From Clostridiales bacterium (lineage in GTDB: Bacteria > Bacillota > Clostridia > Christensenellales > DTU072), in assembly GCA_012799455.1 (NCBI GenBank), contig JAAZLE010000098.1:1-35353 (forward strand): a DNA stretch of 35,353 nucleotides, read 5' to 3'. The position numbers and the translations under genes are program-made. The notes under the pieces were generated by a model, which saw only the letters and a program-made list of their open reading frames with translations, was not told the origin of the DNA and made no database searches. Shown here in pieces: positions 8,301-16,377 of the stretch (its first letter is position 1; the number at the start of each line of letters is the position of its first letter).

Positions 8301-11300
8301 ACCGTTATAACTTCTATATTTCCTCACAGAACTTGGATCTAACTCGTTTTCAGACTCATCATCTACACTTTCTGCAGTATTAAAATACCACTTTATTCCA
8401 TTAAATAAAAATGTTGAGTCACCTTCAGAATCTACTAATTCATCTACATCCATCCACTGACCTGCATTTAGTCCTACAGTCAGTTGATATTGATATTTTG
8501 TTATCACTATTGGATCGGTTTCATAATCTGATTTAGATTCATTTGTTAAGCTAAATGCAACAGCCTCATCTGTCCACTCCGAACCAGGCCCGCTTATGCT
8601 TATGTTGTAATTTCTCACATCATATTTTAGATGTACGTAATGAGTACCGGTTCTTTGGATTTCTCCAGTTTGACTCTCAGTTCTCGATTCAAGATAGAAA
8701 ATATATTTAAACTCGCCTTTGCCGCCTTCTAATGGCATCGCTATCGACATAGTTTCGCCTACACCCTGCGTATATGCTTCGGGTGGCGCATACGGATTTT
8801 CTACCGATGTGTATGGCGCAACAAAATACCTAAAGTGACCAGCATGGTTGGTATTAAATCTAACCTTAATATTTTGTGCATAAGATCTACTTCCATCTAT
8901 CGGAATGTTTTGCTCTATAACTTCTCCGTTTAGACCAATTAGATCTGCCTCTATACCTGTAAAGTTGATTGCACTAGTGTCTATATTTACAGGAACTTCG
9001 ATTATTTTATATAGCCCCGCACCACTTTTTAGTTTATATTTGTATACTCTCGCTCCTTCTGCAGAAATCAATATTTCAAACTTACCGCCCGATATCATTG
9101 TTTCGGGAGTAGTGCTTTCCTGCTCATCCGTTACCATACGATACAATACTGTACCAGATATGTTTTCTTCTGGAGTAATAATTATTGTAACCTCACCAGC
9201 TGCCCAGTCATTTGGCCCCAGTTCAAAACTTGGCCTGCCCGTCAAAACCGATGATACTTGTGCGTCCGGAGTTTTAGGATCTAGATTCAAAAGAGTTGTT
9301 GTAAGACTTGTGTTAGCAATATCTTTTTCTACTCTATTCCTAGCCTTATCAAATATGTAGAAAGAATATGACTGACCATCCAACTCTTTACTAATTTCAA
9401 CCGTAAATACAGCCTTACCCTCTGCGTTTATAGCCGATCTTGTATACGGCAGTTTAACTGCATCGCCAATATTGCCAGTAATGTATCCGTATATTTCATA
9501 CTCCTCGTCAATGTTAAGGTGTACCGGCAAAGTAAAATCAACAGAGACATTTTGATTTGCCCAGCTTCTTATGTCCCCTGGCACTATACTAGCTGTTGGA
9601 TGATAATCTCTCACTTGCATATTCACTTGGAACTTTTCTCTTAGAACACTAACTGTAAATACTTTTTGATCTGTCGTGCCAGCACTTGTTCTCACCCTTA
9701 TTTCATAAGTACGTCTAACTATCGGCGATGTAAGAGTAGCTATCTCTTCAAGTATAAAATTACCACTTGTCGCTGGGATATTAACCCACTGTCCAGTTGG
9801 GCTAGTCCTATATTCAAAGAAGACATTGTTTCTAACGTCACCTTGAATAGCATCGTTTTTCAATGTAAATCTTATACTGTTTTGAGCATACCCCGAACGT
9901 GCGCCCGGCCCTGGAGCTATGCCCATTGATACTATGGTAGTTCCATTGCCGTCTTTCGCGGTCATATTAAGTATAGGTTTAACTTTATCTATCAAGGCTA
10001 CAAAATCACCGCCAAAATACTCTATCCCTGAACCACTAACAGAACGGAATGAAAGAGACATACTTTCATTTGCACGGAATGAAAAACCTGCTCCATCTAC
10101 ATTCATATCTGCCCAACCAGTTTCACTGAGATATTGATATCTTGCGCCTGAAGGAATTTCTACTGTTGTTGAAGGAGTGACAATATATTTAACATCTACA
10201 GAAGACCATGTTCCCGCTATATAATCAGGGCTACCGGTTGTGTCTTTTATCGCGCTGACGCTGAATACAGGCTCTACTTTGTCAATGAAGACCTTAAGGT
10301 CTCCTTGGTAGTTCCTATGTAAATTATCTGATCCCGACCTTGATCTTAGACCAATCTTACCGCCATAACTATTAACAGGACTTTCATCGCTAAGGATAGT
10401 AGCTACATAACTTTGCGTTTCTGCATTATAATCAAACGGCATCTCACTGCCTTCTTGCATCGCACCTTCAACTTCACTATAAAGCATATAATACACCCTA
10501 GTTGCAGGATTTTGCGATCTGGTTTTAACTTCCAAAGTGACACCTGAAGAAACCCACTTTTGGCCAACCTGGTTCGCTATAGGATAATCTTTATCAACTA
10601 CTACACCATCATTATATGTTGCTTTAACAGATACTATGTCATAGCCAACCGCAGAGGTTGTTTTGTCGATAATAATTTCTATCCACGTGTTAGGTATGTA
10701 TATTTCAGTCTGTTCAAGACCTTCACTTTCAACTTTAAAGTACATAAATTTATGCATGAAGTCCTCCGGCGTAGAAGAAATTGCAGAGAGTAGAGAAATA
10801 TTCCACTCACCTATATCTTGGCCAGAATACTTAGTAATACCCGTTTCCGTCCAGTCAAAGGATGCAGTCAAAGGATCTGTTACGAAGGTATCGCTTAGTG
10901 CATATTTTAGGTTGGCATAGTGAATAATTGTAGGATCATTAAGCGTCGCAGTAAATTCCGGAAAATCTGTAGCACCGTAAAAAGTTACACCTGACATATA
11001 TTCGCCCGTATCCAAAGTAAATGAATATTTTTGCTTGATTGTGTCTGGAGTAAAATCGATAACTACTTGCTTATGTAAAGGATTTTCGGGCTGCACGTCT
11101 ACAGTAGAAATATATGTTTCGTTGTCACGAGAATTTTCTACCTTGAAATATACAAACTTATTAAATAAAAAACCATCTAAATGCCCACTGAAAACTTGAT
11201 CTAAAGAAAAGTCTAAAGTTGCAATACCAGTAGTTTCATCATATTGTGAAATTCCACCACCTTCCCCTAAGTCACCTTCGGACTGCAACTTTGTCCAAAC

Positions 11301-11621
11301 CAGCGACGCAGTCAAAGGATCAACTACCGTGCTTGAAAAAGCATAATAAAATCTAATATCTTTATTTTCTCCGCTATACGCACCCATCGCTTGTCTATTT
11401 AGTTTTATGGTGAACACGGGGATATTGTCAATATCTGTCATAACACCATAGTTTAAATATGTGCCCTTATCAACAGTAAAGTCGTATTTGGTTTTTAGCT
11501 CTTCTTGAGTTAAAGCTTCAGCAGATGTTTTTGGCATAGCAAAACTAATAACACAAAAAATCAGCAGCACCAACATAGCAGCTGCTAATAATAAAAATTT
11601 ACCAGTCCTTGCTTTTATCAT
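5322..11621 (-). CDS. giant secreted protein with Ig-like repeats and a C-terminal membrane anchor
   Basis: A signal peptide covers residues 1 to about 34, with a likely cut near TSA|EA. Two related N-terminal modules follow, 42-193 and 195-323, sharing K-Y-x-F-T-x-D-x-G-x-Y, the phrase DPLTAS and HKF(V/M)YFKVES-like strands. From about 324 to 1670 there are some eleven to twelve bacterial Ig-like repeats of 90-130 residues. They recur as a W-x(3)-V-x-I opening strand, a Y-x-Y strand and a closing V-x-I-D-x(3)-P-x-h strand. Residues 1672-1865 are helical, partly coiled coil. A beta domain follows (about 1866-2000), ending LDTYALATT as in many Clostridial surface proteins. A transmembrane helix (about 2021-2045) precedes a basic, proline-rich 54-residue tail. 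No LPxTG motif is present, so anchoring should be by the helix. It is transcribed alone, from the promoter at 11728-11756 to the terminator at 5271-5300. Adhesion or a surface-layer role is inferred. Confidence 0.85.
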   Translation of the reverse strand: MIKARTGKFLLLAAAMLVLLIFCVISFAMPKTSAEALTQEELKTKYDFTVDKGTYLNYGVMTDIDNIPVFTIKLNRQAMGAYSGENKDIRFYYAFSSTVVDPLTASLVWTKLQSEGDLGEGGGISQYDETTGIATLDFSLDQVFSGHLDGFLFNKFVYFKVENSRDNETYISTVDVQPENPLHKQVVIDFTPDTIKQKYSFTLDTGEYMSGVTFYGATDFPEFTATLNDPTIIHYANLKYALSDTFVTDPLTASFDWTETGITKYSGQDIGEWNISLLSAISSTPEDFMHKFMYFKVESEGLEQTEIYIPNTWIEIIIDKTTSAVGYDIVSVKATYNDGVVVDKDYPIANQVGQKWVSSGVTLEVKTRSQNPATRVYYMLYSEVEGAMQEGSEMPFDYNAETQSYVATILSDESPVNSYGGKIGLRSRSGSDNLHRNYQGDLKVFIDKVEPVFSVSAIKDTTGSPDYIAGTWSSVDVKYIVTPSTTVEIPSGARYQYLSETGWADMNVDGAGFSFRANESMSLSFRSVSGSGIEYFGGDFVALIDKVKPILNMTAKDGNGTTIVSMGIAPGPGARSGYAQNSIRFTLKNDAIQGDVRNNVFFEYRTSPTGQWVNIPATSGNFILEEIATLTSPIVRRTYEIRVRTSAGTTDQKVFTVSVLREKFQVNMQVRDYHPTASIVPGDIRSWANQNVSVDFTLPVHLNIDEEYEIYGYITGNIGDAVKLPYTRSAINAEGKAVFTVEISKELDGQSYSFYIFDKARNRVEKDIANTSLTTTLLNLDPKTPDAQVSSVLTGRPSFELGPNDWAAGEVTIIITPEENISGTVLYRMVTDEQESTTPETMISGGKFEILISAEGARVYKYKLKSGAGLYKIIEVPVNIDTSAINFTGIEADLIGLNGEVIEQNIPIDGSRSYAQNIKVRFNTNHAGHFRYFVAPYTSVENPYAPPEAYTQGVGETMSIAMPLEGGKGEFKYIFYLESRTESQTGEIQRTGTHYVHLKYDVRNYNISISGPGSEWTDEAVAFSLTNESKSDYETDPIVITKYQYQLTVGLNAGQWMDVDELVDSEGDSTFLFNGIKWYFNTAESVDDESENELDPSSVRKYRSYNGTIIFRAINAAGHPSATVETTVKMDTSTPNVIYAISAKGGEIVKEAGNEYRVYNYNPTGDQARVPSLISTEIDAMNNPSSIFKQKAPIRFYYRLSSQSETVAPSVTGPGWTLLTQTYNLTGQYYWMYATNGLSLDTPIAYRVRVYVETTELKATIGSVSGGTMGILTGDNYGFNWTDRATVSIKPTSETAVYYWYKINNGEWVKYNSVPKPSTSIGLLHFCGAADPSYPDAVIINFKGTVQFKITNQSGAEKILDRAAFLKIDINRPRLEIENIRLSTTEVSNISIEDAKTRWYSSAILVEVVGNDDIPSGVIYQYRIKNTEDYQHMKSNRITTDDIIPPVQTNEFKEGNGTITIELRAKSYANESFSMIELTFNVDKIMPEFKLVGQEMTEGIQGKRLESGQWTKAPEVVISREVINEAASIVTYTYHDYETPENKSPWEAGSTLSFNLISRVVVEAINQAGLKVTKEFLVNIDSVPPVIHSGIIVNSAGPEPNVYYIDQAITYTEDNLDYARYNNFPLSNGMIIATNTVDNSNNGLVHIVVADKAGNKAELKFYMTVFPLTVSGEHTSIELKDEHLEMLNIFEQQYNSAVLLNALIESRSEYFRVTISRLKDRVYTLEKQVEDYRNYLEGINARTSFELASDYPEMKKYIDYFTSPDPLVVYPEWQQLKIREGTHNTYYEKLLSEYQRLNSLMQQVRNVEKQTISLPATNIVTRSDYEAVRGVYAAYLGLSVDQKGVFTPNLVNKLTELKRICEVLKLQDEKTGVKIYGDKLVAEGDVEVAVFAFEESTERYQIVQKTLMDVLPVNESRALMSLYQVGLEGVSSQYDTGNITVTLPIPEDYREYKVFAVYRVHPDGTISPVEGVMIDKTGTSVSFAANRLDTYALATTANIVARPEDEKVYGSIAGIELDYNMLTYLAYGGAALLGVMFVVILVMIIRKRRFLRIYNRSHKHNIVKKGIHGIPAGNAPPPSNPARPEERVAPPRTIQRYGK

Positions 11622-11727
11622 CTATGCTTAACCTTCAAGTTTAGTGCTATCGTTTCGTAGTACCATTGGCCGTCTTACTTTAGTATATACTTTAAAACTT
11701 TACGCACGTAATTAATGATGTAATACA

Positions 11728-11756
11728 ATAATAACACTTAAATAAACTGCTTGCAA
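11728..11756 (-). promoter_or_regulatory. sigma-A-like promoter of the 2099-residue surface-protein gene
   Basis: On the minus strand, -35 TTGCAA (11751-11756) and -10 TATTAT (11728-11733) are 17 bp apart. A perfect 10-bp palindrome, GCTTGCAAGC (11749-11758), covers the -35 box and could be an operator. The leader is about 100 nt. Together with the terminator at 11921-11950 this is all I recognise in the 359-bp gap 11622-11980. Confidence 0.6.
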
Positions 11757-11920
11757 GCGCGCACATGCATACGTTCACTTTAAATACCTAGAATTTTAAT
11801 TTTTATGCTTAGCCCTCCGCTATTTTTAAGCCATATACACCAAAATTTCACTAAACTTTTATTGAGTGAAAACTTTGTTATACAACAATTAATATCCCCC
11901 CTTAAAACCTTTTAGTTTAC

Positions 11921-11950
11921 AAAAAACCAACCCCTCGAGGTTGGTTTTTA
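11921..11950 (-). terminator. intrinsic terminator after the acidic zinc-ribbon gene
   Basis: The stem AACCAACC (11925-11932) pairs with GGTTGGTT (11939-11946) around a 6-nt loop. It has A/T runs on both sides, so it could work in both directions. It lies about 30 bp past the stop codon at 11981. Confidence 0.85.
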
Positions 11951-11980
11951 CTAATTATTTAAGATTGCACCAATTATTTA

Positions 11981-12601
11981 TTAATAATCATCATGGTCGT
12001 CTTCTTCATCTTCATCATCTAAATCTTCATCGTCGTCTAGTATGAAATCATCATCTTCCTCTTCTTCATCATTAGACTCGTCCGAGAATTCATCCTCCTC
12101 TTCTTCGTCAAAAAAGAAATCTTCTTCTGCATCAAACAACGCTTCTTCTTCACTAAAGTCTTCGTCTTCATCATCAAACGGTACATCATCTAAATCATCT
12201 AGATCTCTATAATCGTCAATATCTTCATCTAAATCATCGTCGAGACCTTCCAAAGAATCAGTATCGTCCATATCCTCATCATCTTCTAAATCCTCATCAT
12301 CTTCTAAATCCTCATCGTCTTCTAAATCCTCATCGTCTTCTAACATAAAATCATCTTCTTCGTCATCTTCATATGAGGACTTTTTCGCTTTCTTTTTGCT
12401 TTTTGCCGCAAGTTCAAAAAGACAGAACTCACAATACTTCTCTCCAGGTACTACATAGTTTTTCTCGCATCGAGGACATAATTCTTCTTCTAGGTCTTTA
12501 TCTATTATTCCTTCTAATTCGGCTATGCAAACAGAGCACATTTCCTCTTCTTCTAAAATATAATTGACTTCACATCTTGGACATTTTCTATACTTAGCCA
12601 T
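11981..12601 (-). CDS. double zinc-ribbon protein with a long acidic tail
   Basis: Two matching zinc ribbons are visible. C7, C10, C22 and C25 form one, and C42, C45, C57 and C60 the other. Both follow CPRCExNY...CxxC with the same CX2C-X11-CX2C spacing, so one probably arose by duplication of the other. A lysine cluster (about 68-74, KKKAKK) follows. Residues 75-206 are almost entirely Asp and Glu with scattered hydrophobics, with one Arg and no Lys. There is no signal peptide, so the protein should be cytoplasmic. It has its own promoter (12688-12716), a good AAAGGAG site and its own terminator (11921-11950), so it is a single-gene unit. I do not recognise a named family. Binding of nucleic acid or basic proteins is possible. 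The tail contains an 18-bp repeat array at 12272-12343. Confidence 0.8.
   Translation of the reverse strand: MAKYRKCPRCEVNYILEEEEMCSVCIAELEGIIDKDLEEELCPRCEKNYVVPGEKYCEFCLFELAAKSKKKAKKSSYEDDEEDDFMLEDDEDLEDDEDLEDDEDLEDDEDMDDTDSLEGLDDDLDEDIDDYRDLDDLDDVPFDDEDEDFSEEEALFDAEEDFFFDEEEEDEFSDESNDEEEEDDDFILDDDEDLDDEDEEDDHDDY
12272..12343 (-). repeat. 18-bp in-frame repeat, four copies
   Basis: Four consecutive 18-bp units in the acidic tail each encode LEDDED. They differ only by GAC/GAT at one codon. Such arrays can gain or lose units by slippage without shifting frame, so tail length may vary between strains. Confidence 0.85.
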
Positions 12602-12687
12602 ATCAATCTCCTTTAAAACATCTGTTGATTTGTGTTATCCCATACCTTTACTCGCAAAATAACTTCAGGCATGGCTATGTTGCGTAT

Positions 12688-12716
12688 ATTATAATGAGGA
12701 GTATTGCTGTTGTAAA
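12688..12716 (-). promoter_or_regulatory. sigma-A-like promoter of the acidic zinc-ribbon gene
   Basis: On the minus strand, -35 TTTACA (12711-12716), a 17-bp spacer and a consensus -10 TATAAT (12688-12693). This is among the best promoter matches in the window. The leader is about 80 nt. Confidence 0.75.
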
Positions 12717-12830
12717 TAGTTTTTTTGCAAAACTTTTAGTTTTTTAAAGTTTCTTTGTCCAAAAAATAAATAATGTATTAATAGGCGAATATTATTGTAA
12801 AGGTAGAAACCTATTCTTTACATAAACATA

Positions 12831-12860
12831 AAAAAAGACCGCAGGTCCAAAGCGATCTTT
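12831..12860 (-). terminator. intrinsic terminator after the propeller-like lipoprotein gene
   Basis: On the minus strand, AAAGATCGC (12852-12860) pairs with GCGGTCTTT (12834-12842) with one G-U pair and a 9-nt loop. The T-run continues through 12830. It begins 30 bp past the stop at 12890. Confidence 0.85.
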
Positions 12861-12889
12861 TTCTATATCTGATTAATTAAAGAATTACA

Positions 12890-14338
12890 CTATTTTTTAT
12901 CTGTCGTTTCAGTTGGAGGCTCTTCTAACATGTCTATCTCATCTGCGTGCGAAAACGCGCCGAGTCTTGTACCAGCCATAGTTTTGCTCTCCCCACTGAC
13001 AACAGCAGATAGGTCTAGGTAATATGTATAATTCTTAACATCCGAATTAAAGAAATAAACTGTATTAAACACCTTATCGTATGTTAACCATGTGCTAAAA
13101 TATGGTCCTGAATACAGCGTTTCCACTCCAACAACAACCTTATTATATGTATCCGCTACCTTTTCTAAGACTTTAATTTTGTGTAATTTATTAGACGTCA
13201 CATAGGTCACGATTATATCACCTTCTACTTCTTCATAAGCAAGAATTTGAATAGATGCAACTTCTATAACAGGAGTAAAGCTCCAAGTCTTTGACTCTTG
13301 GTTATAAACCCCATGATGATACCCTTTATCGTCAAGTACCATAAAGTTAGTGTCATTTAGTCTATCGAATCTTGTATAAGTATTTCCTGTGGTGTATCTT
13401 ACCTCTTTTTTATAATCGAAACTAAAATCTCTTCCAAAATCGTAGGAATAATTTCCTTTAGATATACTGTTTGGAGTGCTATCTGTCTTTGTATAATATA
13501 CTCTTAAATTTTCACCTACTAAGTCTAAAGCAGTGACTGTTACTCTGTATCCCTTCTCATGCTCTAGTACCTTACCTTTGTAAGAATCCAATCCGTCTAT
13601 TATAACTTTCGGCCCTTCCGACCCTGCCATGTATGCATAGACCAAGTTTTTATACACACCTGCTCCTTCATCATTTTTTTCGTATAATACGGTGTTAGAA
13701 AAAATATCGGATCTCAAATCATAACTAAGAAACTTAGCTTGGCTTATCTCGTCTGCAATCTCCTTAGTTTTAAAGCTTTTTGAAGCTAGGTCTAACTCAA
13801 ATAATTTATTTTCTCTTGTATACAAAATATGCCTATCCATAACTTGATACACTGTATTAAAATCATCAAACGAAACCAGGACTTGGGTTCCCGTTCCGTC
13901 TAGTTTGGTACGCATTAAGTCCATTTTATCAGTCATTGGCTTCCCTTTCCCGTCCTTTTTCACAGATGGTGTGGAGTAGTAAATATACTCACCTTTGACT
14001 ACTATACCTAACTTAGCATTGGAGTTGTATACGTTTTTAGGAACTACGGTTTCGAGAGTATCTTTAACGGGAAGGTTGTTTTCTAACTTGACCCTCATTA
14101 TTGCGCCTTTGACGGTTTCGCCGAAAGCATTGTCACCAGTTTTATCAGCATATCCATTTATGAAATATAAATAAGTTCCTACACGAACTGCTAGTCCATT
14201 ATTGGAACTAACCGCTATGTTATTCCAATCCATAGCTAAAGCCTTTTGTTTATAATTTTCCTTACAACCTACAAGTGTCAGCGCAACGAGCACACAAAGT
14301 ACAACACTGATAATAGTTACTACTAATCTTTTTTTCAT
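12890..14338 (-). CDS. lipoprotein with predicted beta-propeller (DUF5050-like)
   Basis: The N-terminus is a lipoprotein signal: KKR, a hydrophobic core (5-21), then lipobox L22-V23-G24-C25. C25 should be lipidated, placing the protein on the outer face of the membrane. The mature part has repeated strand patterns typical of beta-propellers of the DUF5050 kind. One is VGTYLYFINGY...GAIMRVKLE (53-86). Another is VKGEYIYYST...DLMRTKLDGTGTQVLV (114-155). A third is HILYTRENKLFELDLASK, and similar stretches follow to about residue 460. No catalytic motif is visible, so binding is more likely than catalysis. It has its own promoter (14370-14399), an AGGAG site and a terminator (12831-12860). The family assignment rests on the blade pattern only. 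Confidence 0.75.
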   Translation of the reverse strand: MKKRLVVTIISVVLCVLVALTLVGCKENYKQKALAMDWNNIAVSSNNGLAVRVGTYLYFINGYADKTGDNAFGETVKGAIMRVKLENNLPVKDTLETVVPKNVYNSNAKLGIVVKGEYIYYSTPSVKKDGKGKPMTDKMDLMRTKLDGTGTQVLVSFDDFNTVYQVMDRHILYTRENKLFELDLASKSFKTKEIADEISQAKFLSYDLRSDIFSNTVLYEKNDEGAGVYKNLVYAYMAGSEGPKVIIDGLDSYKGKVLEHEKGYRVTVTALDLVGENLRVYYTKTDSTPNSISKGNYSYDFGRDFSFDYKKEVRYTTGNTYTRFDRLNDTNFMVLDDKGYHHGVYNQESKTWSFTPVIEVASIQILAYEEVEGDIIVTYVTSNKLHKIKVLEKVADTYNKVVVGVETLYSGPYFSTWLTYDKVFNTVYFFNSDVKNYTYYLDLSAVVSGESKTMAGTRLGAFSHADEIDMLEEPPTETTDKK

Positions 14339-14369
14339 ACCTACTCCTGATTATTTATAGACAACTCAT

Positions 14370-14399
14370 ATTATATACGCGCGAGCGTTTTTATTGCAA
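14370..14399 (-). promoter_or_regulatory. sigma-A-like promoter of the propeller-like lipoprotein gene
   Basis: On the minus strand, -35 TTGCAA (14394-14399), an 18-bp GC-containing spacer and -10 TATAAT (14370-14375). The leader is about 25 nt. Confidence 0.65.
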
Positions 14400-14467
14400 C
14401 GATTTTGTCTTTTATCTTTAGAATCGCCAATAGTTATATATGTATTTCCTTAATCAGCGATACTGTC

Positions 14468-15250
14468 TTATTCTTCTTCGATTAAATGTGCTATTGATGG
14501 TAATACCATAGTTGGGTGAATGCCTGAATCAAGTAACATTTCATGTGTAGTTTCACCTGATAATACTAGTATGGTCTGGAAACCATGATTTATACCAAAT
14601 AATATGTCCGTATAGAGCCTGTCCCCTATCATAACTGTTTTTTCTTTTGGTATGTCAAAGAGACTTTCTACAATTTCCGCCATTGGCTCGTGAGGCTTGC
14701 CACAAATAACACTAGCAGTCCTTCCGCTGGCACTTTCAAACATCGCCATCATAGCACCTACGTCTGGCATGTCGCCCCTTTCAGACGGACATACAAAGTC
14801 AGGGTGAGTAGCAAAAAACTCCCTACCTTTTTCTAGTAATATATTTCCATTCCAAATTTTTTCGTACGTTAAAGTTGTATCAAACCCAAGTAAGAAAATA
14901 TCCGCATCTTCTTTCGCTAGTGGTATAGAAGCTTTTTTAAGTTCTTCTATGAACGCAGGCGTACCTACTGGATAAACAGACTTACCCGGTCTTCTTGTAT
15001 GTAAATACCTAATCGTGGCCATTGTAGATGTAATAATCTGCCAAAGATCCACAGGATACCCCATATCTGTAATTTTTTTGACATACTCCCTTTTGTCCTT
15101 ACTGCTATTATTTGTTAAAAAACAAACCTTTTTTCCCATTGCAGTCAGCTTTTTCAAGGTCTCTATTGCTCCCTCGATTACAGTATCTCCTAAGTACACA
15201 GTTCCATCTAAGTCAAATAAAAATAAATCTGCATCAATTTTAAGCTTCAT
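14468..15250 (-). CDS. HAD superfamily IIA phosphatase, NagD/AraL-like
   Basis: All HAD motifs are present. Motif I is DLDGT with nucleophile D13 and acid D15. Motif II is LTNNSS with T46. The motif III lysine is K185 in GKPHEP. Motif IV is MIGDRLYTDI with D210 and D215. The cap between about residues 80 and 180 is the type IIA alpha/beta cap, as in NagD, AraL and p-nitrophenyl phosphatases. At 260 residues it has the usual length. These enzymes hydrolyse sugar phosphates, nucleotides or phosphoglycolate, often in metabolite clean-up; the substrate cannot be read here. The start follows GAGGAG, and a moderate promoter lies at 15307-15335. No terminator is seen before the next gene, so some read-through is possible. 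Confidence 0.92.
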   Translation of the reverse strand: MKLKIDADLFLFDLDGTVYLGDTVIEGAIETLKKLTAMGKKVCFLTNNSSKDKREYVKKITDMGYPVDLWQIITSTMATIRYLHTRRPGKSVYPVGTPAFIEELKKASIPLAKEDADIFLLGFDTTLTYEKIWNGNILLEKGREFFATHPDFVCPSERGDMPDVGAMMAMFESASGRTASVICGKPHEPMAEIVESLFDIPKEKTVMIGDRLYTDILFGINHGFQTILVLSGETTHEMLLDSGIHPTMVLPSIAHLIEEE

Positions 15251-15306
15251 TGGTTTCTCCTCATTAATTTATATTACTCTAACACGCTTTTTATATTTTT
15301 GAATAT

Positions 15307-15335
15307 ACCATATCATTTTACACTTTTATTGTAAA
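15307..15335 (-). promoter_or_regulatory. possible promoter of the HAD phosphatase gene
   Basis: On the minus strand, -35 TTTACA (15330-15335), 17 bp, and -10 TATGGT (15307-15312). The -10 box is weak, and the flanking AT-rich sequence makes chance matches common. Confidence 0.4.
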
Positions 15336-15390
15336 TTAATAAGTATAACCTACTAGTTTTTCACGATATAACTACCGTTTCTTTTTAACG

Positions 15391-16161
15391 CTAATCCTTG
15401 TCATGCTCTTTTGCCAGACGTGCAAGTCTTAATATCCTTCCCGGACGGTTATAATTATCGCCTATATACTCAGCTAACTCCTTTAACTCCTTTCTGCCAC
15501 CTTCTGCGTTTTTGATAAGAGTTTCTATATGCAGAAGCTCTCGTAGCCTTGTAGGCATAGACTCCCTTGTAATTTTTGCATTATGCGGGCACACTGCCTG
15601 GCACACATCACATCCAAGTACGCTTTTACCCATAAGTGTTAAATCTATTTCGGTCTCATCAGGATGGTCACACGCATATCTTAAGCATTGTTCTTCGCTT
15701 ATGTAAAACCCATGAATAGCACCTGTTGGACAAGCTTTTTCGCACGCGTCACATTTATCACACAGGCTTCTACTTTCACCTTCCGCTGGCAGTATTTCGG
15801 GCGTATTCATAAGGTCGCATTCTATCGCGCTTAACGCTATTCTAGTGCCATAAGGCTCGATTAAAACAAGTGAATTCTTAAGATAGACCGCACATTCGGC
15901 ATCCACAAATAGTTTTTTTAGATTCCCTTTATATATATTTGCGTTATATTCCGCTAGTTGTTCTTTTATACGTTTAGCTATAAAAAACAATTTGTTTGAT
16001 GTAGGATAAAACGCATTTATATATGCATATCCCTTCCCAGGATTTACATATGGACTATAAGGTAAATATAGTAAGATGTATGTTTTTCCCTCTATGTGTT
16101 TTACAAAATATGTCTTTATATTTTCCCCTTCCACAATAGGTGAAACTAAATTCTTCCCCAT
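15391..16161 (-). CDS. short QueG-like double [4Fe-4S] protein
   Basis: The C-terminal half carries two iron-sulfur cluster motifs in the arrangement of epoxyqueuosine reductase QueG. The first is CDKCDACEKACP, with C134, C137, C140 and C144. The second uses C159 and GCDVCQAVCP, with C184, C187 and C191. A further Cys, C164, is nearby. The N-terminal half keeps only part of the QueG core: KTYILLYLPYSPY resembles its LPY strand. The roughly 50 N-terminal residues and the GLGWIGKN-type loop that helps hold cobalamin are missing. At 256 residues it is about 100 shorter than QueG. An in-frame stop directly precedes the ATG, so the short start is real. The ribosome site (GGAAGGG) is fair. It is probably a cytoplasmic redox protein; queuosine synthesis is doubtful, so no symbol is given. 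Confidence 0.8.
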   Translation of the reverse strand: MGKNLVSPIVEGENIKTYFVKHIEGKTYILLYLPYSPYVNPGKGYAYINAFYPTSNKLFFIAKRIKEQLAEYNANIYKGNLKKLFVDAECAVYLKNSLVLIEPYGTRIALSAIECDLMNTPEILPAEGESRSLCDKCDACEKACPTGAIHGFYISEEQCLRYACDHPDETEIDLTLMGKSVLGCDVCQAVCPHNAKITRESMPTRLRELLHIETLIKNAEGGRKELKELAEYIGDNYNRPGRILRLARLAKEHDKD

Positions 16162-16377
16162 TCACACCCTTCCATTTATACCTTCGCTCGATTTATAAAC
16201 CGTAATTCTTTTTAGCTTGCATCTCCCAGGCCTAACCTTTTTACAGCCTCCCATTTGTGTTTACGATTATTTATACATCGTACTTATATTTGAACTTACA
16301 ACTTCCTACTCAACTTATTTGCAGCCTTATATTTACATCTTTGATTACTTTATAGCTCTACGGGACAACAAACTTTA
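16162..16377. other. 216-bp gap with imperfect 78-bp-spaced repeats
   Basis: No gene and no clear terminator lie between the giant lipoprotein gene and the QueG-like gene. Two similar segments, 16234 to about 16277 and 16312 to about 16356, start AAC(C/T)T(T/A)TTT(A/G)CAGCCT (13 of 16 identical) and stay alike for some 25 more bases. A small inverted repeat, TACGAT...ATCGTA, lies between them. Whether this is a decayed duplication or a leader structure cannot be told. Confidence 0.3.

Noticed and set aside
11550-11559. Lipobox at C23 in the 2099-residue protein
   Set aside because: The residues before it, L-I-F, do not fit a lipobox, and a normal signal peptidase site lies just downstream near residue 34.
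14374-14395. Small GC hairpin as a terminator for the HAD gene
   Set aside because: The stem is only about 4 bp, and its T-run follows it on the plus strand, the wrong direction. It also overlaps the promoter spacer of the next gene.
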